Assembly: GCF_028743715.1 (NCBI RefSeq)
Contig: NZ_CP117996.1
Location: 2,914,001-2,978,000 of the forward strand
Origin: Microbacterium sp. Clip185
Lineage (GTDB): Bacteria; Actinomycetota; Actinomycetes; Actinomycetales; Microbacteriaceae
Direction of reading: 5' to 3'
Length of the DNA stretch: 64,000 nt
Under the pieces are notes generated by a model. It saw only the letters and a list, made by a program, of their open reading frames with translations, ran no database searches and was not told where the DNA came from. Each line of letters opens with the position of its first letter. The first letter of the stretch is position 1. The position numbers and the translations under genes are program-made. Shown here in pieces: positions 44,975 to 54,258 of the stretch.

Positions 44975-45853
44975 GTGAATCCCAATCCCCTGGATCGAAA
45001 CGCCCTCCTGCACGAGCACGCCGTCATCGGCGGCCATCGCATCGCCCACGGCACACACGGCTCGGGTGAACCGGTTGTGCTCGTGCACGGCACACCATCG
45101 AGCTCGTACATCTGGCGCGGGGTCGTTCCCTCGATCGTCGCCGCCGGCTACCGCGTGCACGTGTTCGACCTGCTCGGGTACGGACTGTCGGAGCGCCCGT
45201 GGGACACGGCGGCAGACACCTCGGTCACCGGCAACGTCGCGATTCTCGAGGGGCTGCTGGACGTGTGGGGGATCGACGGGTTCCACCTGGTGGCGCACGA
45301 CATCGGAGGCGGCGTCGCCCAACGGTTCGCCGTCGAACACGCATCGCGACTGCGCAGTCTGACACTCATCGATGTCGTGAGCTTCGACAGCTACCCCTCC
45401 CCGCGCACCCGCGAGCAGATGTCGGAAGGTCTGGACGTGCTGGCGAAGAAATCCGACCGCGACCATCGGACGCATTTCACGCGGTGGCTGCTGTCGACGC
45501 ACAGCTCACCGGACAACTTCGATCCGGCCGCATTGCGCGAATATGTCGACTACATCAGCGGCCCAATCGGACAGCCCAGCTTCTTCGTGCACCAGGTGGC
45601 GCACTACGACCCCCGACACACCCTCGAGATCAGCGACCGGCTCGGCGAGCTCGCCGGGATCCCGGTACGACTGGTCTGGGGCGCCGACGACGCCTGGCAG
45701 ACGCTCGAACGGGGGCGCGCACTGCACGGGGCGATCCCGGGGAGCGAACTGCACATCATCGCCGACTGCGGTCACTTCTCCCCGGAAGAGCGCCCGACCG
45801 AGGTGGCCCGAGAGATCGTCGACATGCTCGACTCGTGCGCGACGCGGCACTAG
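44975..45853 (+). CDS. Alpha/beta hydrolase, haloalkane-dehalogenase-like
   Basis: Hydrolase of 292 residues with an Asp at the nucleophile elbow (LVAHDIGGGVAQRFA, near residue 108), oxyanion region LVHGTPSSSYIWRG, and catalytic His in IIADCGHFSPEE. The layout resembles haloalkane dehalogenases and related epoxide or C-C hydrolases. A Trp/Asn halide-binding pair was not confirmed, so dehalogenase activity is only a possibility. GTG 44975 follows AAAGGA at 5 nt. It shares the intergenic region with the MFS operon and may be co-regulated with it. Confidence 0.82.
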   Translation: MNPNPLDRNALLHEHAVIGGHRIAHGTHGSGEPVVLVHGTPSSSYIWRGVVPSIVAAGYRVHVFDLLGYGLSERPWDTAADTSVTGNVAILEGLLDVWGIDGFHLVAHDIGGGVAQRFAVEHASRLRSLTLIDVVSFDSYPSPRTREQMSEGLDVLAKKSDRDHRTHFTRWLLSTHSSPDNFDPAALREYVDYISGPIGQPSFFVHQVAHYDPRHTLEISDRLGELAGIPVRLVWGADDAWQTLERGRALHGAIPGSELHIIADCGHFSPEERPTEVAREIVDMLDSCATRH

Positions 45854-45875
45854 AGGAGAGAACGGTCGCGTCGCA

Positions 45876-45891
45876 TCCACCGATCGGTGGA
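45876..45891. promoter_or_regulatory. Perfect 16-bp palindrome upstream of the ABC-2 exporter operon
   Basis: TCCACCGATCGGTGGA is fully symmetric, with a further partial copy CCACCGATCGACG at about 45901. It is 80-95 nt before the ATG of the exporter ATPase (45971) and only 23 nt after the preceding stop. It may be the operator for the operon's own LuxR-type regulator; a role as terminator stem is less likely, as it has no loop or U tract. Confidence 0.45.
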
Positions 45892-45970
45892 GCCATCCAC
45901 CCACCGATCGACGCGCGACGATAGCGACCCGGGCGATTCGCCACCGGACGGTTCGCGACACCGTAGAGGC

Positions 45971-46882
45971 ATGGCAATCATCGAGGTTCAGCGGCTGGAA
46001 AAACGTTACGGCGGTCGCACCGCTCTGGAAGAGGTGAGCCTCGCCGTCGAAGAGGGCGAGACCTTCGGCATCCTCGGCCCCAACGGCGCGGGCAAGACCA
46101 CGCTCGTCGAGTGCATCGAGGGGCTGAGGACTCCGGATGCCGGCACGATCCGCGTCGACGGCCTCGATCCGCAACGCGATCGTCGCCGTCTGGCCCAGGT
46201 GCTGGGAGCGCAGCTGCAGGAGAGCGAGCTGCCCGCGAAGATCACGGTCGCCGAGGCAATGCGCATGCACGCCTCGCTCTACCGGAATCCTGCCGACTGG
46301 CGCGAGCTGATCGGGCTCCTGCGGCTCGACGACAAGCTGAAGGCGCAGTTTCGTCACCTCTCCGGCGGCCAGAAGCAGCGACTCTCGATCGCTCTCGCCA
46401 TGGTCGGCGGACCACGGGTGGTCGTGCTGGACGAGCTCACGACGGGGCTCGACCCGCAGGCCCGGCGCGACGTCTGGGCGCTCATTGAGGACATCCGCGC
46501 GCGCGGCGTGACCATCCTGCTGGTGACCCACTTCATGGAGGAAGCCGAGCGCCTGGGCGATCGGCTCGCGGTCATCGACCACGGCCGACTCGTCGCATTG
46601 GACACCCCCGCCGGACTCATCTCACGAGCTCGCATCACACAGCGGGTACGGCTACGGACCCAGTCGCCGTTCGACCACTCGGCGCTCTCCGCCCTGCCGC
46701 AGGTGAGTGCGGTAGAGCGTGCCGGCGGGCACCTCATCGTCACGGGCACGGACGGCATGTCTCCGGCGCTCTCGTCCACGCTGGACGCGCTCGGCGTCGT
46801 CACCACCGAGATGAGAGCGGAGTCGATCACTCTCGACGACGCGTTCGTCGCACTCACCGGCCGCCGACTGCTCGATTCCTAA
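45971..46882 (+). CDS. ABC-2 type exporter ATP-binding protein
   Basis: ATPase subunit of a DrrA/CcmA-type exporter, 303 residues. Walker A GPNGAGKTTLVECIEG near residue 38, signature HLSGGQKQRLSIALAM and Walker B VVVLDELTTGLDPQAR. The C-terminal ~85 residues are the regulatory extension usual in DrrA-type proteins. ATG 45971. It starts a four-gene operon: ATPase, permease, histidine kinase, response regulator, an arrangement seen in systems that sense and expel membrane-active antibiotics (for example LnrJK-LMN). Confidence 0.92.
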   Translation: MAIIEVQRLEKRYGGRTALEEVSLAVEEGETFGILGPNGAGKTTLVECIEGLRTPDAGTIRVDGLDPQRDRRRLAQVLGAQLQESELPAKITVAEAMRMHASLYRNPADWRELIGLLRLDDKLKAQFRHLSGGQKQRLSIALAMVGGPRVVVLDELTTGLDPQARRDVWALIEDIRARGVTILLVTHFMEEAERLGDRLAVIDHGRLVALDTPAGLISRARITQRVRLRTQSPFDHSALSALPQVSAVERAGGHLIVTGTDGMSPALSSTLDALGVVTTEMRAESITLDDAFVALTGRRLLDS

Positions 46883-46892
46883 GGAGATCCCT

Positions 46893-47633
46893 GTGAACGC
46901 TCTGCTCAGACTCGCCGCGATCGAGACCCGTCTGCTCGTGCGCGAGCCGCTCACGCTCTTCCTCGCGATCGGATTCGCGCCGCTCCTGCTCGTCATCCTC
47001 GGTCTCGTGCCCAGTCTGCGTGAGCCGAACCCCGCCCTCGGCGGAGCTGCGCAGATCAACGGCTACGTTCCCGTCCTCGTTGCCATGGGAATCGGCTTGT
47101 TCTCGCTCAGCGCTCTGGCTCCTCTGTTCGCCTCCTACCGGGAGAAGGGGATCCTGCGACGGATGCGGACGACCCCGGCCTCGCCTCTGATGCTGTTGGC
47201 GGCCCAGCTGGCGATGGCGATGGTCTTCTCCCTCTTCTCGCTGGCGCTCATGCTCGGCATCGCTCGCTTCGCGTTCGGCCTCGACGAACCTCGCCTGCTG
47301 CCGGCATATGCCCTCGGGTTCCTCCTCACGGCGACGGCGTCGTTCGCCCTCGGGCTCCTGGTCGCCGCCGTCTCCCCATCGGGCACGGCCGCCACGGCGA
47401 TCGGGACCCTTCTCTTCTTCCCGCTGGCTTTCTTCGCCGGCATCTGGCTGCCGCGCTCAGAGATGCCCCCTCTCCTTCTCACGATCAGCGACCTGAGCCC
47501 GCTCGGAGCGGGTGTGCAATCATTGCTCGACGCATCGGCGGGCACGTGGCCTCAGCCGCTTCACGTGATCGTTCTGGCGACGTGGACGATCATCGCCGGC
47601 GGTGCGGCGGTGCGATTCTTCCGGTGGGGGTGA
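46893..47633 (+). CDS. ABC-2 type exporter permease
   Basis: Membrane subunit of 246 residues and about six helices, starting at GTG 46893 behind AAGGAG. It carries the ABC-2 pattern SYREKGILRRMRTTPASPLM and FFPLAFFAGIWLPRSEMPPL. It is 10 bp after its ATPase and 3 bp before the kinase gene. Cargo is unknown; drug or lipid-like peptide export is usual for this type. Confidence 0.92.
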   Translation: MNALLRLAAIETRLLVREPLTLFLAIGFAPLLLVILGLVPSLREPNPALGGAAQINGYVPVLVAMGIGLFSLSALAPLFASYREKGILRRMRTTPASPLMLLAAQLAMAMVFSLFSLALMLGIARFAFGLDEPRLLPAYALGFLLTATASFALGLLVAAVSPSGTAATAIGTLLFFPLAFFAGIWLPRSEMPPLLLTISDLSPLGAGVQSLLDASAGTWPQPLHVIVLATWTIIAGGAAVRFFRWG

Positions 47634-47636
47634 GCG

Positions 47637-48926
47637 ATGGACACGAGCGCATCCCGACAGGAGGCATTGGCGCGCGGCACGGGCCTCGAGGGCGCGTTCT
47701 ACGCCGTCCTGCCGTATGCCCTGCTGGCGGCATGCGCCGTCGTCACCATGTTGCAGCCCTCGGGACAGCCCATGGTCGAGGTGCTCGCCGTGCTCGGACT
47801 CACACTCCTGGCTGCTCTGTGGATCACGGCATTCGCCCTTCTGGGCCGCAGGGATGCCCGACGGCACCTCGCCCGCGCGGCGGTGTACTACGTCGGACTC
47901 ATGGCACTCACCACCACCCTCGTTGCGCTCGCACCCTGGTACGCCATCTTTGCGTTCATCGGATACGTCCATGCGTACCTCTTCCTCGAGGGTCGATGGC
48001 GATACCTGGGAGTCGTCGCGACCTCCATGATCATGACCGTCGGCTACATGGGCGGATTCGGTGAGATCGCCCAGAAGTGGGCCCTGTGGGCGGCGATCAG
48101 CGCCGTGACCGTCCTTCTGGCGGCGACGTCGTTCCACTTCACGGATACTGCCGACATCAGCGGGCGCCGGCAGCGACGGGCATTCGACGAGCTGCACGCG
48201 GCGAACGCGAAGCTGGAGTCGGCGCTGCGCGAGAACGGGGAGCTGCAGGCGCAGCTGCTCGTCCAGGCCCGTGAGGCCGGGGTGCGCGATGAACGCCAGC
48301 GGGTCGCCCGCGAGCTGCACGACACGCTCGCGCAGAATCTCGCCGGCATCCTCACCCAGCTGCAGGCCGCCGAGCAGACGCAGGAAGACCTCGAGGCACT
48401 TCGCACCCACGTCCGGCGTGCTCTCGATCTCGCGCGAGAGGGCCTGGTCGAAGCCCGCCGTACGGTGCACGCGCTGGGCCCGGCCGCGCTCGAGAAATCC
48501 CGGCTGCCGGACGCGATCGATAACGTTGCACGTCGCTGGTCCGAGGTGACACTCATCAGCGCCGCGCTGACGACGACAGGCACGCCGCGCCCCATGCACC
48601 CGGAGGTCGAGGTCACCCTCCTTCGCACGGCGCAGGAGGCCCTCGCCAACGTTGCGAAGCACGCGCAGGCCTCGCGGGTGGGGCTGACCCTGTCATACAT
48701 GGACGACCTCGTGACCCTCGACGTTCGCGACGACGGAGTCGGGTTCGACACGGTCGCAGCGCTGGGCAAGAACATCTCCGATGCCGACGAGGGCGGCTAC
48801 GGTCTCGCCGCGATGCGGCAACGCGTGCAGCGCCTCGCGGGCCGGTTGGTCATCGAGTCGAAACCCGGCGCGGGCACGGCGATCCTCGCGGCCGTGCCCG
48901 CGATCCCCCTGGAGGTCGCCCCATGA
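47637..48926 (+). CDS. NarL-type sensor histidine kinase
   Basis: Sensor kinase of 429 residues. Six N-terminal helices with almost no extracellular loop (intramembrane-sensing style), a coiled linker, then HisKA_3 with VARELHDTLAQNLAGILTQL (phospho-His near residue 227) and a HATPase with RTAQEALANVAKHA and GGYGLAAMRQRVQRLAG. Its stop overlaps the response regulator start by 4 bp. Probably senses the substrate of the adjacent ABC-2 exporter or membrane stress and induces the operon. Confidence 0.92.
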   Translation: MDTSASRQEALARGTGLEGAFYAVLPYALLAACAVVTMLQPSGQPMVEVLAVLGLTLLAALWITAFALLGRRDARRHLARAAVYYVGLMALTTTLVALAPWYAIFAFIGYVHAYLFLEGRWRYLGVVATSMIMTVGYMGGFGEIAQKWALWAAISAVTVLLAATSFHFTDTADISGRRQRRAFDELHAANAKLESALRENGELQAQLLVQAREAGVRDERQRVARELHDTLAQNLAGILTQLQAAEQTQEDLEALRTHVRRALDLAREGLVEARRTVHALGPAALEKSRLPDAIDNVARRWSEVTLISAALTTTGTPRPMHPEVEVTLLRTAQEALANVAKHAQASRVGLTLSYMDDLVTLDVRDDGVGFDTVAALGKNISDADEGGYGLAAMRQRVQRLAGRLVIESKPGAGTAILAAVPAIPLEVAP

Positions 48927-49564
48927 TCTCTCTCCTCGTCGTCGACGACCATCCGATCCTGCGGGACGGTCTGCGTGGCATGTTCGACGCCGATCCGCGC
49001 TTCGAGGTCGTGGGCGAGGCCGCCGACGGGGCCGAGGCCGTGACCGCCGCCGAGCGACTGCGACCCGACGTCATCCTCATGGATCTGCGCATGCCCGGCA
49101 CCGACGGCATCACGGCGATCCGTGAGCTCAGCCGGCGAGGGGTGCCCTCGCGGGTGCTCGTGCTGACGACCTACGACACCGATGGTGATGTGCTGCCGGC
49201 CATCGAGGCGGGCGCGACGGGTTACCTCCTGAAGGACACCCCGCTGCCGGACCTCTACCGCGCGGTCGAGGCGGCGGCGCACGGGCAGACGGTGCTCGCC
49301 CCGACCATCGCAACGCGGATCGTGGAGCACTCCCGGCGGCCGGCGTCGGAGACCCTGTCGCAGCGGGAGCTCGAGGTGCTCGCGTTGATCGCCCGCGGGT
49401 CGACGAACCGCGAGGCGGCGAACCAGCTGTTCGTCAGCGAGGCCACGGTCAAAAGCCATCTCCTCCACGCCTACGTCAAACTCGGCGTGAACGATCGGGC
49501 TGCGGCCGTCGCGGTCGCGTTCTCACGGGGCTATCTGATCCCCCACGATCCCCGCGGAACGTGA
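48923..49564 (+). CDS. LuxR-type response regulator
   Basis: DNA-binding regulator of 213 residues. Receiver domain with acidic pocket VDDHPILRDG, phospho-Asp in DVILMDLRMPGTDG near residue 54 and Lys in GYLLKDTPLPDLY; C-terminal LuxR HTH LSQRELEVLALIARG and ATVKSHLLHAYVKLG. Coupled to the kinase by ATGA overlap. The palindrome at 45876-45891 is a candidate target. Confidence 0.93.
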   Translation: MISLLVVDDHPILRDGLRGMFDADPRFEVVGEAADGAEAVTAAERLRPDVILMDLRMPGTDGITAIRELSRRGVPSRVLVLTTYDTDGDVLPAIEAGATGYLLKDTPLPDLYRAVEAAAHGQTVLAPTIATRIVEHSRRPASETLSQRELEVLALIARGSTNREAANQLFVSEATVKSHLLHAYVKLGVNDRAAAVAVAFSRGYLIPHDPRGT

Positions 49565-49660
49565 CCGGATGCCGCGCATCCGCCGCGCGAGCCAGCATTC
49601 GGAACTCCATGCCGGCATGACATCGAAGTCCGAGCTGAGACGACGCGCTACTCTGCCGGT

Positions 49661-50290
49661 ATGCTCGCCGACGCCCCACCTCCACCCGCGCGACCGGATC
49701 TGCGTGAGAGACGCCGGCGTGAGATGGCCAGGACGATCGCTGCGGCCGCCGTCGACCTCTTCGAGGAGAAGGGCTTCTCTGCAACGACGATCGACGACAT
49801 CGCCGCCGCCGCCGGCATCTCCCGCACCACGTTCTTCCGCCACTCTGCGACCAAGGAGGCGGCCGTCCTCGTCGACGACGCCGGTCTCGAGGCAGAGCTG
49901 CTCGCGGCGGCCGGCGCCGCCGACACGGATCCGCTGGCGCATCTCGAACACGTCTGGGAGGGCATGTCGGCGGTCTTCGACGAGGACCCCGCCGGTCGTG
50001 ACCGGTTCCTGCGGGTGCGACGGCTCATGCGGGAGAACCCGCCCTTGCTCGCTGCCGGACTCGCCCGCGATGCGCAGCTGTCCGATCGCATCGCTGCGGC
50101 TCTGAGCGAGTCCCTGCCCGATGACCTGGGCGCGCGCGCGGTAGCCGCCGTGTTCTCTCTCGGTATGCGTCTGAGCTTCGACGAATGGGTCCGTCGCGCA
50201 GATGGGGACCCTCGGCATCCGCCGTCCTTGACCGAGGTCTATGCCGACGTGCGTGCGGCACTCGCCCGCACCCGCGGCACACTGTCCTGA
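49661..50290 (+). CDS. TetR-family regulator
   Basis: Repressor of 209 residues. N-terminal HTH: ARTIAAAAVDLFEEKGFSAT then TIDDIAAAAGISRTTFFRHS. The C-terminal ligand domain is variable, with LAHLEHVWEGMSAVFDEDPA and a final helix. ATG 49661. It lies between the ABC-2 operon and a serine hydrolase gene on the same strand, 64 bp apart from the latter, so the hydrolase or its own gene may be the target. Confidence 0.9.
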   Translation: MLADAPPPPARPDLRERRRREMARTIAAAAVDLFEEKGFSATTIDDIAAAAGISRTTFFRHSATKEAAVLVDDAGLEAELLAAAGAADTDPLAHLEHVWEGMSAVFDEDPAGRDRFLRVRRLMRENPPLLAAGLARDAQLSDRIAAALSESLPDDLGARAVAAVFSLGMRLSFDEWVRRADGDPRHPPSLTEVYADVRAALARTRGTLS

Positions 50291-50354
50291 AGGACAGGTC
50301 GATCCCGTCCCGCGGCAGGGGGTGCTCGCGCACTGCCGCGGCGAGGCTCGAGTC

Positions 50355-51575
50355 ATGGATACCCCCACCCCCTCACCACAGTCCACCTCCAGCTCGCGCC
50401 GACGCGTGCGGACGACGATCGCCGCGGCGGTCGCCGCCGTCGTGGTTGGCGGCGCGCTCACGACGGGCGGAGTGCTGCTCGCCGCCGACCGATCCGCATC
50501 CGCTCCCGCCTCGTCCGCCCTCGAGATGCGCATGCAGTCCCTCGTGGATGCGGGCTATCCCGCCGTCCTCGCGGCGGTCACCTCACCCGAGGGCGAGGTG
50601 ACCGATGTCGCCGTCGGCGAGGGCGACCTCTCCACCGGCGACGCGCCTCCGGTGGACGGCGAGGTGCGCATCGCGAGCAACACGAAGATGTTCGTCGCGA
50701 CCGTCGTCATGCAGCTCGCCGACGAGGGCCGCATCGACCTGGAGACTCCGATCGACTCCTATCTGCCCGGGCTGATCACGGGTGAGGGCATCGACGGCAC
50801 GAAGATCACCGTCCATCAGTTGCTGCAGCAGACGACCGGTCTCCCGGAGTACGCCGACCAGATCGCGGCGGACGCCTTCGGCGCGCAGCACACCTACACG
50901 TCGCCGCGCGACATGCTGGAGATCGCCCTCAGCCGCCGGGCCGACTTCGCACCCGGCGAGAAATGGGAGTACAGCAACACCAACTACCTCGTCCTCGGGC
51001 TCCTCGTCGAGGCGGTCACGGACCGAGCGATCGGACAGCAGATCGACGAGCGCATCGTGCAGCCGCTGGGCCTGCAGCACACGTACTTCCCCGCGCCCGG
51101 AGAGTGGACCCTGCGCGGCGCGCATCCGATCGGGTACCACGCCGACGTTCCCGGCGAGTTCCGCGACATCTCCGAACTCGACACCTCCTTCGCTTGGTCG
51201 GCCGGCGCGATGGTTTCCACCCCGGCCGAGCTGAACGCCTTCATGCAAGCGCTGCTCGGCGGGGATCTGGTCAGTGAGACCGCGCTGGCCGAGATGCAGA
51301 CAGCCGTCCCCGCCGGCGACGAGCTGTGGCCGGAGGCGGCCTACGGTCTCGGGCTCCAGCGCTATCCGTTGAGCTGCGGCGGCGAGGCGTGGGGTCACGG
51401 CGGGGACATCCCGGGCACGCAGACCCGGAATGCGGTGGGCCCCGACGGCACCGCCGTGACCGTCGCCGTGACCGCGCTGCCGTGGGCGGTGGTCCCCCAG
51501 GACGACCAGAAGGTCCTGCTCGACCAGTACCGGATCGTCGTCGACGCACTCGACGCGACGCTGTGCGAGCGCTGA
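50355..51575 (+). CDS. Exported serine hydrolase, beta-lactamase/DD-peptidase family
   Basis: Class C type serine hydrolase of 406 residues with an N-terminal signal/anchor segment (TTIAAAVAAVVVGGALTTGG). Active-site motifs: VRIASNTKMFVATVVMQLA (SxxK, near 110), WEYSNTNYLVLGLLVEA (YxN, near 205) and WGHGGDIPG (HxG, near 347). These fit D-alanyl-D-alanine carboxypeptidase or esterase-like members of the beta-lactamase superfamily acting outside the membrane. ATG 50355. The following kinase gene starts close to or within its end, suggesting linked control of a cell-wall function. Confidence 0.88.
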   Translation: MDTPTPSPQSTSSSRRRVRTTIAAAVAAVVVGGALTTGGVLLAADRSASAPASSALEMRMQSLVDAGYPAVLAAVTSPEGEVTDVAVGEGDLSTGDAPPVDGEVRIASNTKMFVATVVMQLADEGRIDLETPIDSYLPGLITGEGIDGTKITVHQLLQQTTGLPEYADQIAADAFGAQHTYTSPRDMLEIALSRRADFAPGEKWEYSNTNYLVLGLLVEAVTDRAIGQQIDERIVQPLGLQHTYFPAPGEWTLRGAHPIGYHADVPGEFRDISELDTSFAWSAGAMVSTPAELNAFMQALLGGDLVSETALAEMQTAVPAGDELWPEAAYGLGLQRYPLSCGGEAWGHGGDIPGTQTRNAVGPDGTAVTVAVTALPWAVVPQDDQKVLLDQYRIVVDALDATLCER

Positions 51576-51634
51576 TCGCCACCGCATCCGCGACGGCCGG
51601 TCTCCGCCCGCACAGGGGATGGTTGACTGGCACC

Positions 51635-52861
51635 GTGCTTCCCGCCGCCCCGCCCGCCTCGCGCGCCGCCGCCGCGAGGCGGGCGGTGGTGCCGGCGATC
51701 GTCGCGGCGGGCGCGCTCGGCTATCTCGCCGCCGATCTGTGGCTCGACGGCGTCTCCGCCTCGGTGCCCGGAGACATCCCGGCCGTCGTGACCGCCGCCC
51801 TCCTCGCCGCGCAAGCCGTTCTCCTCGTCTTCCGGTTCCGGATGCCGGTTCCGGTCTTCGCGGGCACGGTGCTGCTCGACGCGGTGATCCTCGCCACCTC
51901 TGCCGGGGAGCTCGGCGTGGGCTCTGCGGGCGTCATCTTCGCCGCCTACGCGCTCGTGCGGCACGTGCGCCGTGATGTCGCGCTGATCGCGCTCGGTGCG
52001 GGCGGCGCCATCACGACCGTCACCGGCTCACTCGCGGCGCTGATCGGTTCGACCGAGACACCCTTCCTGCTCATCCTCAGCGTCGTCGTCCGCTTGGGGC
52101 TTCAGTACGCCGCACCCGCCGCCGTCGCCGAATACGCGCTCAGCCGCGAGCGCCTCGTCCAGGCGCTCCGGGAGCAGGCCCGGATGGCCGAGCAGGAACG
52201 TCTCGACCGAGCGGAGCGGACGGTGCGCGCCGAGCGGGAGGCCCTCGCACGCGAACTGCACGACATCGCCGGCCATCACCTCTCGGGGATCATCGTCAGC
52301 GCGCAGGCCGCCGCAGCCCTCACACGCACGGGCGACCTCGATCGCGTGCGAGAAATGCTGCGAGCCGTGCAAGACGACGCCCGGATCGCACTCGCCGACC
52401 TTCGCCGCACGGTCGGATTGCTCCGCAGTGACGACGACGCATCCGGGACCCCGAGCCCGGTTCCGACGATCGGCGGAATCGAGACGCTCGTCGACATCGC
52501 CCGCGAGCGCGGCCAGGACATCGCCTTCACGACGCTGGGCGCGCCCTGCCCCCTCGGTGCCCTCGCCGAGGCCACGGCGTACCGGATGGTGCAGGAGTCC
52601 CTCTCCAATGCCGCCCGTCACGCACCCGGCGCCTCGTGCGAGGTGACCATCCGCTCCGACGAGGATGCGGTGGAGATCACCGTTTCCAACACTGCACCCC
52701 CCGCGGGCACGCCCCGCGGGGCATCGCGAAGCGGATACGGTCTCGCCGGGATGGCCGAACGCTCCGAGCTGATCGGCGCGCAGCTGACGGCGGGCGCGAG
52801 CGCCGACGGCGGATGGACCAACCGCCTCCGCATTCCCTTCGACCCCCGGAGTACCGCATGA
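51635..52861 (+). CDS. NarL-type sensor histidine kinase
   Basis: Sensor kinase of about 408 residues from GTG 51635; GTG 51563, overlapping the upstream gene by 13 bp, is an alternative and neither has a strong ribosome site. Five or six N-terminal helices, then HisKA_3 with ARELHDIAGHHLSGIIVSAQ (phospho-His near 208) and HATPase with RMVQESLSNAARHAPG and SGYGLAGMAERSELIGA. The HHLSGIIV form is usual in actinobacterial DesK-like kinases. Overlaps its response regulator by ATGA. Signal unknown, perhaps cell-wall state given the neighbouring hydrolase. Confidence 0.9.
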   Translation: MLPAAPPASRAAAARRAVVPAIVAAGALGYLAADLWLDGVSASVPGDIPAVVTAALLAAQAVLLVFRFRMPVPVFAGTVLLDAVILATSAGELGVGSAGVIFAAYALVRHVRRDVALIALGAGGAITTVTGSLAALIGSTETPFLLILSVVVRLGLQYAAPAAVAEYALSRERLVQALREQARMAEQERLDRAERTVRAEREALARELHDIAGHHLSGIIVSAQAAAALTRTGDLDRVREMLRAVQDDARIALADLRRTVGLLRSDDDASGTPSPVPTIGGIETLVDIARERGQDIAFTTLGAPCPLGALAEATAYRMVQESLSNAARHAPGASCEVTIRSDEDAVEITVSNTAPPAGTPRGASRSGYGLAGMAERSELIGAQLTAGASADGGWTNRLRIPFDPRSTA

Positions 52862-53517
52862 TCCGCATCCTCATCGCCGACGATCAGGCCGTCGTCCGGG
52901 CGGGCCTGGCGGTGATCCTCGGCACCGAGAGCGACATGGAGGTCGTCGGCGAAGCGACCGACGGCGCAGACGCGGTGCGCCTGACGCGGAGCCTTCGTCC
53001 CGACGTCGTCTGCATGGACGTGCGGATGCCGGGCACCGACGGCATCGCGGCGACCCGAGAGATCACCGGCGACCCGACGCTTGCCACCGACGTGCTGATC
53101 CTCACCACGTTCGATGTCGACGCCGACGTGTTCGCCGCGCTCGAAGCGGGAGCAGCGGGCTTTCTGCTCAAGGGCGCCGACGAGCACACGCTCCTGTCGG
53201 CCGTGCGCTCGGTCGCGGCTGGAGAGGGCACCCTCGATCAACGGCTGACGCGCCGCATCCTGCGGGAGTTCGGCGAGCGCCGTCGCCCGGGTGCGGCGCG
53301 GGCGACGTCTGCAGCTGTGGTGCTCACCGACCGGGAGCGGGAGGTGCTGGGGCTCCTCGCCGAAGGGTTGTCGAACGCCGAGATCGCCGAGCGCCTCTTC
53401 GTGGAGCAGACGACGGTGAAATACCACCTGGCCGGCATCCTGCAGAAGACCGGTGCGCGTGACCGGCTCCAGGCGGTGCTCTGGGGAATCCGCGCCGGCG
53501 TCGTCCACGTGGCTTAG
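52858..53517 (+). CDS. LuxR-type response regulator
   Basis: Response regulator of 219 residues. Receiver pocket IADDQAVVRAGLAVILG, phospho-Asp in DVVCMDVRMPGTDGI near residue 54, Lys in GFLLKGADEHTLL; LuxR HTH LTDREREVLGLLAEGLSNAE and TTVKYHLAGILQKTG. Starts inside the kinase stop. Its last 4 bp overlap the end of the convergent unknown gene. Confidence 0.93.
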   Translation: MIRILIADDQAVVRAGLAVILGTESDMEVVGEATDGADAVRLTRSLRPDVVCMDVRMPGTDGIAATREITGDPTLATDVLILTTFDVDADVFAALEAGAAGFLLKGADEHTLLSAVRSVAAGEGTLDQRLTRRILREFGERRRPGAARATSAAVVLTDREREVLGLLAEGLSNAEIAERLFVEQTTVKYHLAGILQKTGARDRLQAVLWGIRAGVVHVA

Positions 53518-54254
53518 GCGCGCTCGCTGTCGATCCGGAGCCGTTCCCAGGAGGCAGCGTCGTCCAGCGCGGCCAACAGCTCATCGGTGCGGGGGCTCGG
53601 CGTCTCGATCTGTGCGAGCAGCGCCGCGTTGCCGGTGCGCCTCGCCGCGGCGAGGGTGCGGGAGCGGTCGTGGTGATAGACGCCGGACGTCGCGCGCAGG
53701 GCGGCTTCGGCTCCTCGCAGTTGCACCTCACGCCGCAGATCGAGCAGCACGATCATGTCCTGCACGTGCTCGGGGAGCCCCGCGAACTCGGGCGAGCTCG
53801 GGAAGCCGTCGGGCTGCGACGGCCGCGCCAGCCAGAGGAAGCCGAGCAGTTCGTCGGGCACAAGCCCGCGAACAGTGGACTCCGCGATCCGGAGCTCGTC
53901 GCCGAGCGCGGCGCGGGCATGGACATCCGCGCGCCCGTCGGGGGCCAAGCGGACGGCGGCTCTGCCGAGAAGCTGCTGCGCGCGGACCGCGCGATCAGAA
54001 AGGGGAGCCGCCCCCGCATCCGCCTCCTGGTGCCGATTGCGGGCGCGCAGCCAGACGGAGGCGACCGCGATGGCCGCGGGAACGAAGACGCACCCGATCG
54101 CGAAGGCGATGATCACCGCCCGCACGGCACCGCCAGCCGACGCATCGGTGGCGAGGAACAGGATCGCCACGATGCCGAGGAGGGTCGCGGCGGCCCCCAG
54201 GGCCGACCTCAGCGCTCGGCGCACCGGCCGCCCGCGCGGCGGAGCCTCCGGCAC
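53514..54254 (-). CDS. Hypothetical membrane protein, 246 aa
   Basis: I do not recognise this family. With GTG 54254 as start (4 nt after the upstream gene's stop) it has a short basic N-terminus, two adjacent helices (ALGAAATLLGIVAILFLATD and AVIIAFAIGCVFVPAAIAVA), then about 170 mainly helical cytosolic residues (RAQQLLGRAAVRLAPDGRAD, PEHVQDMIVLLDLRREVQLR). It probably anchors a soluble helical domain at the membrane. Closely spaced with the 170-aa gene upstream, so the two likely act together. Confidence 0.7.
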   Translation of the reverse strand: MPEAPPRGRPVRRALRSALGAAATLLGIVAILFLATDASAGGAVRAVIIAFAIGCVFVPAAIAVASVWLRARNRHQEADAGAAPLSDRAVRAQQLLGRAAVRLAPDGRADVHARAALGDELRIAESTVRGLVPDELLGFLWLARPSQPDGFPSSPEFAGLPEHVQDMIVLLDLRREVQLRGAEAALRATSGVYHHDRSRTLAAARRTGNAALLAQIETPSPRTDELLAALDDAASWERLRIDSERA

Positions 54255-54258
54255 GCGA

